A stretch of DNA of 64,000 nucleotides from Cyclina sinensis (Eukaryota; Mollusca; Bivalvia; Venerida; Veneridae), in the NCBI GenBank assembly GCA_012932295.1, contig JAAONU010000001.1:6347104-6411103 (forward strand), written 5' to 3'. The translations under genes were made by a program, and so were the position numbers. Positions 38,207-50,089 of the stretch are shown one piece after another. The notes below the pieces were generated by a model that ran no database searches, was not told where the DNA came from, and saw only the letters and a list, made by a program, of their open reading frames with translations. The stretch's first letter is position 1, and every line of letters starts with the position of its first letter.

Positions 38207-38210
<4 letters not shown>
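37000..38210. other. No supported feature
   Basis: AT-rich sequence. A 75-codon frame at 37783-38010 lacks any recognised motif. Confidence 0.4.
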
Positions 38211-38243
<33 letters not shown>

Positions 38244-38256
38244 AACAACAACAACA
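38211..38256 (+). repeat. Poly-A run of 32 followed by (CAA)n
   Basis: Thirty-two consecutive A residues (38211-38242) pass into CAACAACAACAAC. This is probably the tail of a plus-strand retroposed sequence, although no recognisable SINE or LINE body precedes it. Confidence 0.85.
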
Positions 38257-38326
38257 CCCTTCACTTTTATGAACCTTAGTCATGCGTGGACGTCAAAACA
38301 AACAACAATTCATTCATGGTATAAAC

Positions 38327-38490
38327 TTCGGCCAAGTTGAGACCGACTTCCAATGAGTACCAATAAAACCATAGTCATGCTTTACGAGCTTGTACCAATA
38401 TAGAAAACAACTCCTTCACTAGATAGAATTAGATAGCAATACTTCGGCCAAGTTGAGAAAAGAAAGTTCTTCCAATGAATACCAGTGAGA
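38327..38490 (+). repeat. Local direct duplication, about 116 bp apart
   Basis: ACTTCGGCCAAGTTGAGA followed by CTTCCAATGA(G/A)TACCA occurs near 38327 and again near 38443. Spacing between the two words differs by a few bases. Confidence 0.7.
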
Positions 38491-38699
38491 TGAGTTATGA
38501 ATTATGTATTAATAAAATGTTACATAAAACATTAGGGATGGGAACGAATACTAATATCAATATTCGAATATTCGCTTTGCCATTTTCGAATATTCGTTTT
38601 TTTTTTCAGTTGAAAATGATAAATCCAAAGAAAACTACCATAACTAGACTGGTTCAATTTCTTTTATCTCAATTTCTTGTAGAATTAGTTTAAGTCGCT

Positions 38700-39734
38700 T
38701 TGGCCTTTTTGCAGCTAGCGCATTGATTCTTTAAAAATTCCAAGTCTTCATAGATATCTATAGATATCCTAACTCTATCAATAACGCAACGACAGGTTTC
38801 AACTAGTCTAAAGTTAGGCATCTGTGTCTGAGAATATGACATTTACTTGTAACTGTATTCATTGAATTTCTTACTTTATCATTAAATAATTTAAGCAAAC
38901 ACAAAATTCAAACTCTAGATAACACATAAAAACGCACATGTATTTTTATGATCATGTAAATTTTGATGAAACAAAATCTATTGCCAAAGTTAGTTTAAGA
39001 TCAATTCAGACACTATTCTGATAAGACGCACACCTAAAATAATACAGCAAACACTACCTGTCAATCAAATTTTAGCCCGATATTCATTCATGACGTGTTT
39101 TGTTAAATATAAACGCCTGAGCTGATCGTGAAAAATACATCTGATTTTATTATAACCTTAACTATTTCCATGACAAAAATGCCAGACAAGTGAACAATTC
39201 TGAGACATACCAAAATTAGTCAAAACCTATGAAATTTAAAAGCTTATGCTTAATGTTTGATTATCACTGACTTTTACTGTTTAAATTTGTGTTTTTACTA
39301 GTGTGTCGCATCACTGAGCGATTCATTGCATTCCATAACACCACATAACATAAGACCCGTACTTTTTGGCGGTGTTTATTTTTGAATCAGCGTCAGTACC
39401 TGTGCTGTGACTAATAATTGTTCATTGCACTTCAGCTCTTTAGAAATATTTTGTTTTTATATCACGGTTATTTATTTAATCAAAACGTACTGTAACCATT
39501 TTATAGTCGTGTAGACGCGAAACATGTACAAAACATGTCAAGTATCATTATGTTATTTCAAGTACCACTGCAAGATCATATTTGATTATTTATTTAAGAT
39601 ATGAAATACAACGGACTACATACCAAACATTGTGATATAACAACAGCATTTGTTGATACCAAGGGTTTACAGTGTGTATGCGCGGTTCAAAAATCAAAGC
39701 TCTGAAAACACTTTATGCTTGCGACATACAGTGC
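38700..39734. other. No supported feature
   Basis: AT-rich sequence without recognised features. Confidence 0.4.
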
Positions 39735-39920
39735 TTAATTTGTGGGGGAAAAAGCCACAGAGGCTATCGCAGAACTTGTATCCCAGTCAAAAGGAACTTT
39801 TATTGTGACTTTATCAAGTATTTTTGAAGCATGATTGCAAGTAAACTGCAGTGGTATATCTTCAAACTGTGCAGTGACAGAATAAGTTTTCAGAGTGAAG
39901 GACGTAATTATAAAGTCCAT
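39735..39920 (-). CDS. Uncharacterised 61-residue open frame (minus strand)
   Basis: An ATG-to-stop frame on the minus strand. Its predicted product has balanced composition: alternating hydrophobic and polar residues, one Cys, a FDWDTSSAIASVAFSPTN C terminus and few low-complexity runs. This is unlike most chance frames in this AT-rich window, and the pattern would fit a beta-rich domain. There is no signal peptide, no recognised family and no visible splice-flanked partner exon. It could be an isolated small gene, a terminal exon, or chance. Confidence 0.15.
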   Translation of the reverse strand: MDFIITSFTLKTYSVTAQFEDIPLQFTCNHASKILDKVTIKVPFDWDTSSAIASVAFSPTN

Positions 39921-41890
39921 ATTTAAATATTTGATGGATTAATCTTCTTGGTCTTCATACCTATATTTGTAATAAAGCTGTATCAAATTAGAAATTTCTT
40001 TCATTCTGCACTGCATGCTAGTATAGAGTAAGCAGCAAACTGATAAAAACAATGCCCCGTGGTTTTGTTTACAAACAGAATGCTTATCAGTGATAACCAC
40101 TCCTTACGAGAATATCTGAATTCAGATCGTCTGCTTTACAGGTTACTTTTTTCTGGAAATACACTCTTTAAACGGCATATAATACTTTTTTTTACAATGG
40201 ACTGGTCAGAAATTGTATAAACTGATCAGCACTGTGTTAAAAAATACCTGCTCCAGCGCCATCTGGTGATTTATGTAGTAAAGTTACGCATTAAAAACAC
40301 GTACATGAATATTGTTTAAATACTGTGCACTTAAGGCGTTTGCAAAAAGTCTAATTTCAACAAAGGTCATATAGACACTGCAACTTCTACAGCAGTTTCC
40401 GTAAAAGGCCAGAGTCTTCAACGCTCAATAAAGAAAAAACAGGTTTTGCTAGACCCATGGACAATATGTTATAGTTCTATTTTATCCGGCAGCTGACAAA
40501 GAAATATATTTCTCAACATTTTATCAGTGTTTTCGTCTTTTAGGTTTAGTACGGATTACAAATGTTAGTGGCTCTTACCGAGTTAACCACCACACATTGT
40601 CAAACCAACGCAACGACCCTTACTGATAACATGATAAAAATAATGAGTGCTATTAAAACAAACACGTTTCTTTTTTTTCTTTTTTTTAAGTATAGAATAG
40701 CACTATTGTGGACTATCAGGAAACACTTGTATTCAATTCAGTCTTGCACTTGTCTAATTGTCATAATAACATGCATATTTGAGTGGCCATCTTTGAAGCA
40801 GTGATTTTGGCATCACAAGATTTTCAAGAATTAAAAAAAGGGCAACCACAACACATCATTCACAGATAAGTTGCTGGTGCATCTAGTAGAACTATTCTTG
40901 GAGCCACTCTTTTAATAGACTATTAACAGTTTTCTAGACTCAGAGTCACAAAAGACCGTATGTATTCAAACAGACTGAAAATTCCTTTTTACAGCAAACA
41001 TACATATATCTGTAAATGCGTGTTTTTTTTCTGTTTTTTTTTTTCAGGAAAGGCGTACATGCTTACCTGACTCTATCTGTTTCTTTGTTTTTTATGAACC
41101 AATGATAGTCCGCACAATATTGATCTAACGTTATATTACATCCAGTTCTACACTTGCTATAAAATCCCTCTCAAAATACACTTTAACACAACCACAATTT
41201 TACACATCCTTCAAGTACTTTAAAATGTACATAATAATATTAGTTCAAAATCACAAGGGGTCGTCCGGGTTTTATCAAAAGTCGAACACCAGGTCTATTT
41301 ATAAGACACGATTTTTGATAAGATATTATCTCATATCAAAATTAAGGGATCTCTTTTTACCTTGAAGGTCTTAAAACTGTGTATTTATTTTCCATTAATT
41401 TTATTTCATTTTGCTTTTACATTTATCATAGTTACCAGAAATTGAAAATGTGACACGACTGGTGTAAAATTCTGCATTGACCCATCAAGTATAAACAAAG
41501 ATTATGACGTTTCTTATGATTATCTGACAGATAAAAAAACGGATGTTTTTTTAGCTTTTGTAATAAAATCAAACTAATCCATTCACAATTTATACAAAAA
41601 TCTGTCGCTGATTTCTCTATATTCTTCGAGGAAACAAGCGACAACTAAACTTTGAACGGAACAAAATCTTTAACATGTTACTCTGCGTTAATTATGAAAT
41701 TAACAGAATTTGCAAAACAGACTTGTGAGACGTTTGCAAGCTGCAGTTGTTTTTCTAATACTGTGTTAAACTGTTTATTCCTAATGAATTATGCCATTAT
41801 TTTCATTTGGACGAGTCCATTTTTAAATAAAATGGTTTCTGGTATATTTTTTCAATTTCATTCTGTTAAGGGAAGAAAGTCTGCACTGTT
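39921..41890. other. No supported feature
   Basis: AT-rich sequence up to the foldback element. Pyrimidine runs lie at 40670-40690 and 41022-41045. Confidence 0.4.
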
Positions 41891-41900
41891 TGTCTATGTA
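41891..41900. repeat. Probable left target-site duplication of foldback element 1
   Basis: TGTCTATGTA precedes the element and TATCTATGTC (42924-42933) follows it; 8 of 10 bases match, with a perfect TCTATGT core. The exact boundary is ambiguous by a few bases because the terminal repeat may itself begin with TA. Confidence 0.5.
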
Positions 41901-42923
41901 CGGAATGCCGATAGGGCCATCGTGGTTAGACGTTATAATCCAGAGGGCGACAATGCGATAGTGCGATAATGCGATGGCGACAGTGCGATAATGCGATGGC
42001 GACAGTGCGATAATGCGATGGCGACAGTGCGATAACGCGATAATGCGATGATGACAATGCGATGGCGACAATGCGATAACGCGATAGTGCGATGGCGACA
42101 ATGCGATAGTCATATCGTACTGTCGCCATCGCATTGTAGCCATCGCGCTATCGCATTGTCGCCATCGCACTATCGCGTTTTCGCATTATCGTACTGTCGT
42201 CATCGCATTATCGCACAGTCGCCATCGCATTATTGCACTGTCGCCATCGCACTATCGCATTGTCGACTATCGCCTTCCGGTACACATGCGCACATGTTTT
42301 TTTTGTATGTAGTTGGACCCACTTTTAAAAGAATCGGATTTCATTATAACTGTAACCTCTTTCAAAGTATATCCTTATAAAGCCATCCATTTTATGTTTC
42401 TGCAATTGTTTTTGTTTCGTAAAAATCGCTTGTGTACATACAAAAAAACGATGTGCGCATGTGTACCGGAAGGCGATAGTCGACAATGCGATAGTGCGAT
42501 AACGCGACAATGCGATAGTGCGATAACGCAACAATGCGATAGTGCGATGGCAACAGTGCGATAATGCGATGGCGACAATGCGATAGTGCGATGGCGACAG
42601 TGCGATAATGCGATGGCGACATTGCGATAATGCGATGACGACAGTACGATAATGCGAAAACGCGATAGTGCGATGGCGACAATGCGATAGTGCGATGGCG
42701 ACAATGCGACAGTGCAATGGCGACAGTGCGATGATGCGATGGCGACAGTAAGATATGACTATCGCATTGTCGCCATCGCACTATCGCGTTATAGCATTGT
42801 CGCCATCGCATTATCGCATTGTCGCCATCGTATTATCGCACTGTCGCCATCGCATTATTGCACTATCGCATTGTCGCCCTCTAGATTATAACGTCTAACC
42901 ACGATGGCCCTAACGGTATTCCG
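41901..42923. mobile_element. Foldback element 1 (nested palindromes of a 22-bp satellite)
   Basis: The outer terminal inverted repeat starts CGGAATGCCGATAGGGCCAT on the left and, read inward, CGGAATACCGTTAGGGCCAT on the right. It continues through CGTGGTTAGACGTTATAAT and AGAGGGCGACAATGCGATAG. Each arm then holds tandem 22-bp units (GCGATAATGCGATGGCGACAGT type) in one orientation, a switch point (GATAGTCATATC), and the same units inverted. The arms meet a unique spacer (42313-42433) through a nearly perfect 50-bp inverted repeat containing CTTCCGGTACACATGCGCAC (42264-42312 and 42434-42483). The result is two long arms (about 412 and 490 bp), each itself palindromic. No transposase. The long frames on both strands are products of the repeat. 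Confidence 0.85.
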
Positions 42924-42933
42924 TATCTATGTC
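42924..42933. repeat. Probable right target-site duplication of foldback element 1
   Basis: See 41891-41900; TCTATGT is shared exactly. Confidence 0.5.
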
Positions 42934-43309
42934 TATTTTTGTATACACTAAAAAAAAGATTACGATACTGAAATTTCTTGTTATGCGATATAAGGTATTA
43001 AAATCACATCAGATAGACTCATTTTGTCAATGACTTTTTCATACACGTTGAATATAAAGCTGACTACTGAGAAATACTTCATTCTGAGCTTTACACTCCT
43101 TTTATCTTCAGACAGAGAATCCATAGATTCGGAATGCCTAAATTTTGCCTTATGGTTAAATAAACACGGAGGAACCGACTGAGCAACACCCACGTTTATT
43201 TCATCAAAGACAAAATCCTATTTATTATGATATTATTTCAATCATAACATTCATTACCAATTTCTTTATAAAATATCTCAATATTTCACTACTTTATTGC
43301 TTTGCTCGT

Positions 43310-43619
43310 AACAGAGACAGAAATATGCGAGCCATAAAGGACTGCCAGGGATATAAAGTTGTCTGTTATCATTCTCCAGTGGAATAATAGAAATGTTATT
43401 AAAAGCTTATTCTTCAAAGCACTTATAATGATAAAGGCTGTAGATAAGGCAATAGTTTCTGCTTTGTGCGAGGAAATTATTTCTACAGAGGCGTCTTGCA
43501 TTATGTATAGGTTTCAAAAGCGAAGGTTTTGTATACGAAATGCAGAATCAATCAACGACTCATTGACATTTCCTTCTTGTGCAACATTGTTACACTTGCT
43601 TTATTTGACTAGACCTTAG
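43310..43619 (+). repeat. Duplication block e, copy 1, with exon-like frame
   Basis: Homologous to 51085-51308 (TAACAGAGAC, CAGTGGAATAAT, ATAAAGGCT, GCAATAGTTTCTGCTTTGTGCGA versus ACAATAGCTTCTGCTTTATGCGA, ATTTCT, TTTCAAAAG). Both copies have an acceptor-like AG before TGGAATAAT (43378-43379 here, after CATTCTCCAG). From there a frame stays open for 79 codons to a stop at 43617-43619. The predicted peptide has a helical-looking stretch (IKAVDKAIVSALCEEIIS). Relative to copy 2 there is an indel of about 17 bp early in the frame, so at most one copy could be intact; two other indels are 6 bp. Confidence 0.6.
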
Positions 43620-44216
43620 TGGGCGGATTTCCGGTTCAACAACATTTTACTTCGCATGAAGCTAAAATTTTATTATTCCCCGGAAATAGCAGTATTTGCA
43701 TACATATGCACATAATGTCTTTATTTTTTCATCCATAAGGACTGCTTAAACATGACTTGCTGTCTTAATATGTCTAAATATATAAAGCAATGGTTGCGAA
43801 TATGTATTTTTACGGCAACATCTGCACAAGCCTACTTATTTTCAACTGTTAGTCATCAAGTTGCAATATAAATATCGCTAACACAGAATGCAAATAGGTA
43901 TTGAAAGTGTGTATAAAAACAGAAATACTGAATAATGATATGTGATATGTGATTTATATCTTTTATTTCGACCATAATTTGACTGATAAAAATAACAATA
44001 AAAAATGAAGAAACCGTAAGGCGATGACTATCGAATACATTTTTGCATAACTACAACAATTTTAATACACACAAGCGTTCTAGCAACATTTCTGTTCCTG
44101 AAGATAAAATAAAACAGTTTGTACAAGTTTTTTGTCACGCACCAGTTTTAATTATTCACCAGTGCAATGTCTTTTTGCCTGTTTATTGTTTTGTTGTTGT
44201 TTAGGGGAGTGTTGAG

Positions 44217-44490
44217 ATGGTGGCGCATCAGTGGTCCAGCGGTAACGCGCTGGACTGGTAATCCAATGGTCGTGAGTTTGATCCTCCGATTCTTCACTAA
44301 CATTATTAATTGGCTGTCGGCTGAGACGTTATACTGAAGTACTATGCATTTGTGTTATACAATAAGCATGAAAAAGAACCAAAGGCGTCTCTGAAATAGA
44401 TTGTTTTCTGTAACTTGCACTGGTGCAGGGGCGTCGGTCATATGGGCAAAAACCTGTACCGACCACAAATAAACTTAAATAGATAGATGG
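44217..44490 (+). mobile_element. tRNA-Thr-derived SINE
   Basis: The head has an A box (GTGGTCCAGCGGTAACGCG), an anticodon stem-loop CTGGA-CTGGTAA-TCCAA with anticodon GGT (Thr), and a B box GAGTTTGATCCTC. It is followed by a non-tRNA body (TTGGCTGTCGGCTGAGACG, GCAGGGGCGTCGGTCATATG, CCTGTACCGACC) and a tail AAATAAACTTAAATAGATAGATGG. About 270 bp in all, typical of a full-length SINE transcribed from an internal polymerase III promoter and mobilised by a LINE. No clear target-site duplication. Confidence 0.75.
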
Positions 44491-45159
44491 ATGTTTTGAC
44501 AGTTAATTTAAATGTTTTAATTAAGACACTTTATTACAGTATATATCGCACGAGATTAAATTGATTTATTAAGATAAGAGGCACACATTTCAAAACACAA
44601 CAAACAGAAAAACACCAACAAATCCATAGACAAATGCTTCCGCAATTATATTTTTGGTTTACAGTTTACCGTGGCTTATCAAATAATTTACCATTATTTT
44701 ATTCAGATGGTAGCTACCCCTTATCTACTATGAAAAAGTTTACAGTATTTGTGACATGACAAGACCAGTATAAAGATAGTATGTGCCCGGTTAACATCTG
44801 TGTACACTTGCAAGTCGATCGTTTACAATTATATGATAATATAATATAATAAGACATTTTATGGAACTGATAAGCATGTACTCTGCTTCACTGATTTAGT
44901 CACATAGAGAGTTTGGATCTCGCTTCCCTTTTCTTAACTCGAGGTAATTTTTTTGTATAAATATTTGTAATGGAGATACATCTAGACTTACAAAACAACA
45001 CTTACTTCATAGTTCCACAATTTACATGAACTTTTGTTTTAATACTTGTTTCTTTGAATTGAATTGAACGCGTGTCAACGATTTACTACAATCATTTAAA
45101 CTAAAGACATAATAGAGAATTGGTTTGTGAATGAAAATTATTTTTTTTATCAAATCATG

Positions 45160-45520
45160 CTGCAGTATTTTTTCACGGTTTGTAACAACCTTCATGAAAA
45201 TGAGTCAGAAAAGACACATTAATCTACTTCCTGACTTATAACTGTTTTGTTAAATTTAGACAAAGTGCTTCAAAACCAACATTATTATTTTTCAACAGTA
45301 GCGAAGTTGCTTTAAAAAAAATAGGCTTGACCATTCTTACAAAATATCAATATATACAAGAACTTACTTGAAAACTGATAATAACTGACGGTTAGCCAGT
45401 CATTGGGTCGTATGAACAAGTTTCTAATAAGCTGAAATGTCTGCATTGATGTTTTAGTTAATTAAGCATTCTCTCCAATCTAACATAGTGAGGTTTGGTC
45501 ATTTGTTTTTGACTCTTTGG
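45160..45520 (+). repeat. Duplication block f, copy 1
   Basis: Matches 52240-52345 at two spots: TTGTAACAACCTTCATGAAAA, and GTTAATTAAGCATT(C/T)TCTC(C/T)AAT(C/G)TA(A/G)CATAGTGA, then TGGTCATT. The parts are farther apart here than in copy 2. Confidence 0.65.
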
Positions 45521-45594
45521 GTGAACAAATCAATTAATAATACTAATAGACCGATACCATCTTAATGAAAACAGGCATTCTGCATAAAATCAAA

Positions 45595-45760
45595 GAAGAT
45601 AAATGGACAAATTTTTCCTCAGAAACACCAACATATTGAGTAAGTGCTACTCTGTGATTTCTGAAGTTCTTTATGAATTTACCTATAAACAAAATACTTT
45701 TGCCATAAATGTTTTAATCAGACAAACCAATAATAACGATATATACTTAAGCTTTAAATT
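45595..45760 (+). repeat. Duplication block g, copy 1, with colinear open frame
   Basis: Homologous to 53220-53400. Both copies have GATAAATG and then 15 codons to a Cys (AGTAAGTGC here, AGTAGGTGC there), a 6-bp indel, and matching frames through GAAGTTCT(T/G)TATGAA-like sequence to TTAATCAGACAA versus TTATCAGACAA. The 76-codon frame 45603-45833 and the 91-codon frame 53230-53505 are thus colinear at the 5' end and diverge after about 50 codons. It could be a decayed exon or coincidence within duplicated non-coding DNA. Confidence 0.5.
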
Positions 45761-45839
45761 ATGTCCTCATGTTGTTATAAATAAAAAGGTTTATGATACA
45801 AATAGATCGAAAGCACAGAGAAAATTTTGTTGAAGGAGA

Positions 45840-47610
45840 AAAGAATGTTTAGTTGAACCATGTATTTTTGTAGAATTTCGCTCACAATTACATAAATGCA
45901 TAATTCCCACTTCATCTTTCTTTTTAACTTTAGTTTTTTTATGGTAGCATTAAATGTTGGCTATAGATGAATATTCTTGACTTGAGCTAGGTGGATAGAT
46001 TAAACACAAGTATCTTAATTCCAATCTGAACAGAAAAGTCTTTTGTTATAAGTTATAAAGAATTGTCAAATATTGAAACCAAAGACAATCTTATTTGTAG
46101 AGGTACATATTCAGATTACGCCTTCAGTGAAAGAATCTTGGAATTCTGTACCGGGAAAGTAAATGCAGAGAAGTGTAATTGTTCTTACTTATCAATCACC
46201 ACGTATAGTCGTGCAAATCAACAAGGTAAATAACCTTAAAAGTAACGAAAAAAAAGTAACGAAACAAACATTGATGTAAGATAAGAAAACAAATTTGTAT
46301 AATCTTTTCGTAAGAACTATTATACAGTTATTATCTTTACGAACACTGCAATTTTCTTGGTTTAGAGCTTCGAACATGGTTGTCTGTAAGAAAATTACTC
46401 TAAAAATTATTATTAACAAGAGCAATTTTCTCGGCGTGCTAGTTTAATGCGTGACAAATTGGCGTCTTCCTCCAATAGAAGACGACTGAACATGCTGGAG
46501 AAAATTTAGATTATATGGATAGGCATAATGAAGCAATTTTGCAAATTTGAAAGGTAAAGATTTATGTTGTGCCCAGTATACGCTTTTGTCATGTCTCAAA
46601 GAACTTGATGGTTGCTAGTTTATGTATCAAACCCCATTATCCTTTATGTTGTATGTTAAATAATGTTGAATAATAAATATGTTTTAAGGATAATTCTTAA
46701 CAAAGTTGCAAGCATTTTGAGAGGACAAATCTTCTGTTCCTGAAAGCAGAGGTAACTTTCGGGCGTTCTGCTCGACTAAATTTTACCCCACTTAAGAATA
46801 TAGTTATCGATGAGCGCAATGTTGGTAAAAAGCTAAGCGAAATAAATAAAATATCCTTTTATATTAGATTAAACTAAAGTACTAAGTAGATGCATTACAT
46901 AAAAGCAGTTCAAAGGCAATGTGATTATTGCGCCATTTCGCCACTTTCCTGCTGTTTCAAACACGTGTTTAATTATTATTGTCTGTGTTTAATTTTCAGA
47001 GAGAGCAGTGAACAGAAGATTTTGACAAACAACTTGATTTCCAAAATAGGTTCCCTTTGTTTACAGGTGTTCAGATCGTTTGTAATGTATTAAGCTCGGT
47101 GCATTTTTATAAAGTACCATATGTTCCATTTTCCATGTTATACCTATTTGAGATATTTAAAGCACACTTAAAAAAACTTCAAATTTAGGTTTAGACAGAT
47201 ACAGCGGTTTTTTTCTTTTTGACTAGAGCCGAACTGCTACAATAGTCAAAGCGCTGACATTCTGAAAGCGGCGGAGTTTTCTCTGGGTGGACGTTAATAC
47301 TTACCAGTTCGTTCATCTTGTATAAAACTTAAATAAATTAAGTAAAGTTAAGTTAATAAATAAATAAATCTAGGAACTCTTTGTTGAACTGGGACAATAT
47401 GATCATAAAAATCACTAAACGTATGTTAAGAATGTATTTGACGGTGATGTTGCCAACGTATTGTCAGAATAGTTCAGACAATCGCTAAGAAACTTAAATG
47501 ATGGTATAACTCAATATACTTCCTCAAACACAGCAGAGCAAATATGCTAAATATATTTTATTATTTATTTTATCAGTATTTTATAGTTAAACAGAAATAA
47601 GCGTTTCATA
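45840..47610. other. No supported feature
   Basis: AT-rich sequence in the first copy of the 43-51 kb unit. The 46430-46500 stretch (AACAAGAGCAATTTTCTCGG) may be a small fragment of a dispersed repeat. Confidence 0.4.
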
Positions 47611-47614
47611 TCAA

Positions 47615-48150
47615 TTAGTTGTAGAATCAGCTCTGAATGAGGATCTATAGCTGGTCAGTGAATGGTTGTTTGATAATAAGCTGTGTCTTCACCTTGGTAA
47701 GAACGAGTCAGTTTTCATTTGGTTCTTGGCATAGGCTCAGGTCAAATTCCACTCTTGATATTTCATGCAGTGGCTCAAATGTCAAAAGTACATCTTCTGT
47801 TGCATATCTTGGTGCTACTATTGATTAAACCTTATCTTTTGATTCCATGGCTTGGTCTGTATAACAAATGGTTAATGCAAGGTTGAAATATTTGTATCGG
47901 GAAAGGGTTACCTCAACCAGCATACTAAGAAACTTCTTGTCATTTCTCTTATTCAATGTCACTTTGATTACGCTTGTTCTGTTTGGTAACATGGATTGAC
48001 TCAGTCAGTAAAGTATTTCATTTTCTTACGGTTGTTTTCTCTGGAATGAGTTACCCTTTAGTATAGCACATACCACCAAGCTGCTTCTTTCAAATCTGCG
48101 GTAAGAAATTATCTGCTTGATTTTAATTTTTATATTATTATCTTATCTTT
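47615..48150 (+). pseudogene. LINE reverse transcriptase, degenerate C-terminal part (jockey/CR1 type)
   Basis: Conceptual translation across several frameshifts and stops gives peptide blocks typical of the thumb region of jockey-like non-LTR reverse transcriptases. In order these are SEWLFDNKLCLHLGKNES, then RLRSNSTLDISCSGSNV and STSSVAYLGATID, then ARLKYLYRE, KKLLVISLIQCHFDYAC, a GLTQ word, and finally LWNELP and FKSAVRNYLLDF. In intact relatives this protein copies the element's RNA into a nicked target. The catalytic YADD part is absent: only the C-terminal third survives, followed by a 3' UTR. At least three frameshifts and internal stops make it non-functional. It lies within the first copy of the 43-51 kb duplication and has no equivalent in the second, so it inserted afterwards or was lost there. 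Confidence 0.85.
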
Positions 48151-48540
48151 CTATGTTTAGCTTATTTTTTGTTTGAGTAATATTTCTCTTTCGGTATAGG
48201 AACACCCTTAACTTTAATTTCATTTTTAATTTTCATAGTAACATTTGATTTGTAATCTCACACTTTAAGCCGTTTTTTAGTATTTATGTCAGTGCAATAA
48301 GACCTTATTTCTAATATTAGCTAAATTCAGCGTTAGATATTTTTTTCTGTGACACTTATTATTTCATGTGATATACCTTTATCTAAGTAATTATTTATTT
48401 ATAATAAAATGAGATAATAATGCCTCTCTATGTCATGCCATCAACACAAAGGACCACAAAGGAAATAAGAGTTAAGTCTCTTTTTTGTGTCATCCTCGGT
48501 GTTCATGTGCATGTCATGGACTTTATTTCATGTAAAAAAA
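48151..48540 (+). mobile_element. LINE 3' UTR belonging to the preceding pseudogene
   Basis: AT-rich UTR ending in GGACCACAAAGGAAATAAG, TTTTTTGTGTCATCCTCGGTG and CATGTCATGG, then a short A run. The end matches the separate truncated copy at 14742-14937, tying the two together as one LINE family. Confidence 0.7.
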
Positions 48541-49431
48541 AATTAAGTTGTATTACTATAGTGTTAATAGAATGGAGAATTAATGAACTTTAAATTTTAT
48601 TTTGTGTATTCCGTGGAATCACGTGTAATTGCAAATCTTGGGCTAATTTTGAAAATGTTGTTTTCGTTGGAGTACATATTTTTAAGTTTACAACACCTCA
48701 GATTAACTTACCATGGTTATCTAAGTCTCAATATTTACACACAAACCTTATTTTCAACACGACAGCTAGTGATAGCTAACTAAAAGTAGTCGCCTGTCTA
48801 ATGCAGTATTCATATATGAAGCCTCTTGTTTATCATCCACATCAATGTTCAGGTAGGATAAGCATTTCATAATTCCTATGAGCTAAGAAAATATATATCT
48901 GGACATATTTCTGGGTATACATATTGTAGCGAGAATGTCTTATTGAGGAAAAAATTATGTCTACAGTGCGCTTAATCTGAATTCAAGGTCCTGATTATAC
49001 TTTTTTGAGCAAGGAATAACAGTCTAACTATGATTGTATGCCCCTGAAGTGAACATTATAGTAATCGAACCATTGTATGTTTGTAAATAACATGTACATA
49101 CCTGCAATGAAATATGTTTAAATTAATCGAACAGTTCTTCCGTCTCCAAAGGGTCCATGGTCAAGATATCTATGGAGATCAAAATACATATGAAACATTT
49201 TCATTCTACCCATTTATTCTTATATAGCTAAATATGTTGACTAACACAGGGGCGAATTAGTTTCTAAGTCCAGAAATACTTTAATGTACATTTGTATTAT
49301 ATGGGTCGCACATATATCAAATCTTTAATCTCAGTGTTTACTTCATTTTTATTTGTAGCTCTTAAATGTGGTTAAAACATGACAAATAATGTCAGTCAAT
49401 TCTTTGTTCTGATTGTTACATGATTTTTCAG

Positions 49432-49589
49432 TGGCTCGTCATTTGTCATATCGTATGACAGCCCCGGTTTCAACTTCTAAAACCATGAAGGCAGACCCCT
49501 TACCGACGTTGTTTCAAACTCACACTGTACAAACCCTCTTCTTCCAGCGCTATCAGTGCTTTTATTCTCATGTCTGTGATGAATGTTGA
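49432..49589 (+). CDS. Possible terminal exon, unknown product
   Basis: After an acceptor-like ACATGATTTTTCAG (ending 49431), a frame (first full codon at 49434) is open for 51 codons and stops at 49587-49589. The stretch is noticeably less AT-rich than its surroundings. The predicted peptide is Thr/Pro/Gln-rich and ends with three Cys (RYQCFYSHVCDEC). No upstream exon or signal peptide was found, no homologous frame is visible in the second copy of the duplication, and acceptor-like words are frequent by chance here. Function unknown. Confidence 0.12.
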
Positions 49590-50089
49590 GAACATGAGAA
49601 CATTGTCTGATATGTGGTACGCAGAGGCTGCTAATGAAGCACTCTTTACCTTACCATAAAACTAGATGTGTTTTTGAGTGATGTGTTTGAGAGTTGCGTA
49701 TGATTCATGTTCTATTGGACAAGAAATACCACTAATGCCTGGATTAATTTGAAAGCAATCATAGAAAATTGAGCAATATGTGTGTTTTTGTACGACTTCT
49801 TGTAAGACTCTAGTAAGCCAGAGTTTCAGTATAAACGTTTAGAAAAAGACGATCACAAGTATTTGAAAACAGCTTTCAGAAAAAAAAACATTGTAAAGTG
49901 CAAAAGTAACATTGTGATTAGAAGTGTGAACTCTCATAATTTTCCGCTAGGATTAAATTATTTTAGTTGTTATTGTTCTATGAATAAGGTCGTAAGCTTT
50001 TAGCAATTAAAAAATGACAAAAACTTGGAACACGCTTATACCATTTTGTTTTTCAGAATATTCTACAAAAGTGCATACAATCCTAATAA

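Noticed and set aside
41823..42811. Several overlapping frames with HYRIVAIALS-type repeats.
   Set aside because: Produced by the 22-bp satellite of foldback element 1, readable on both strands.
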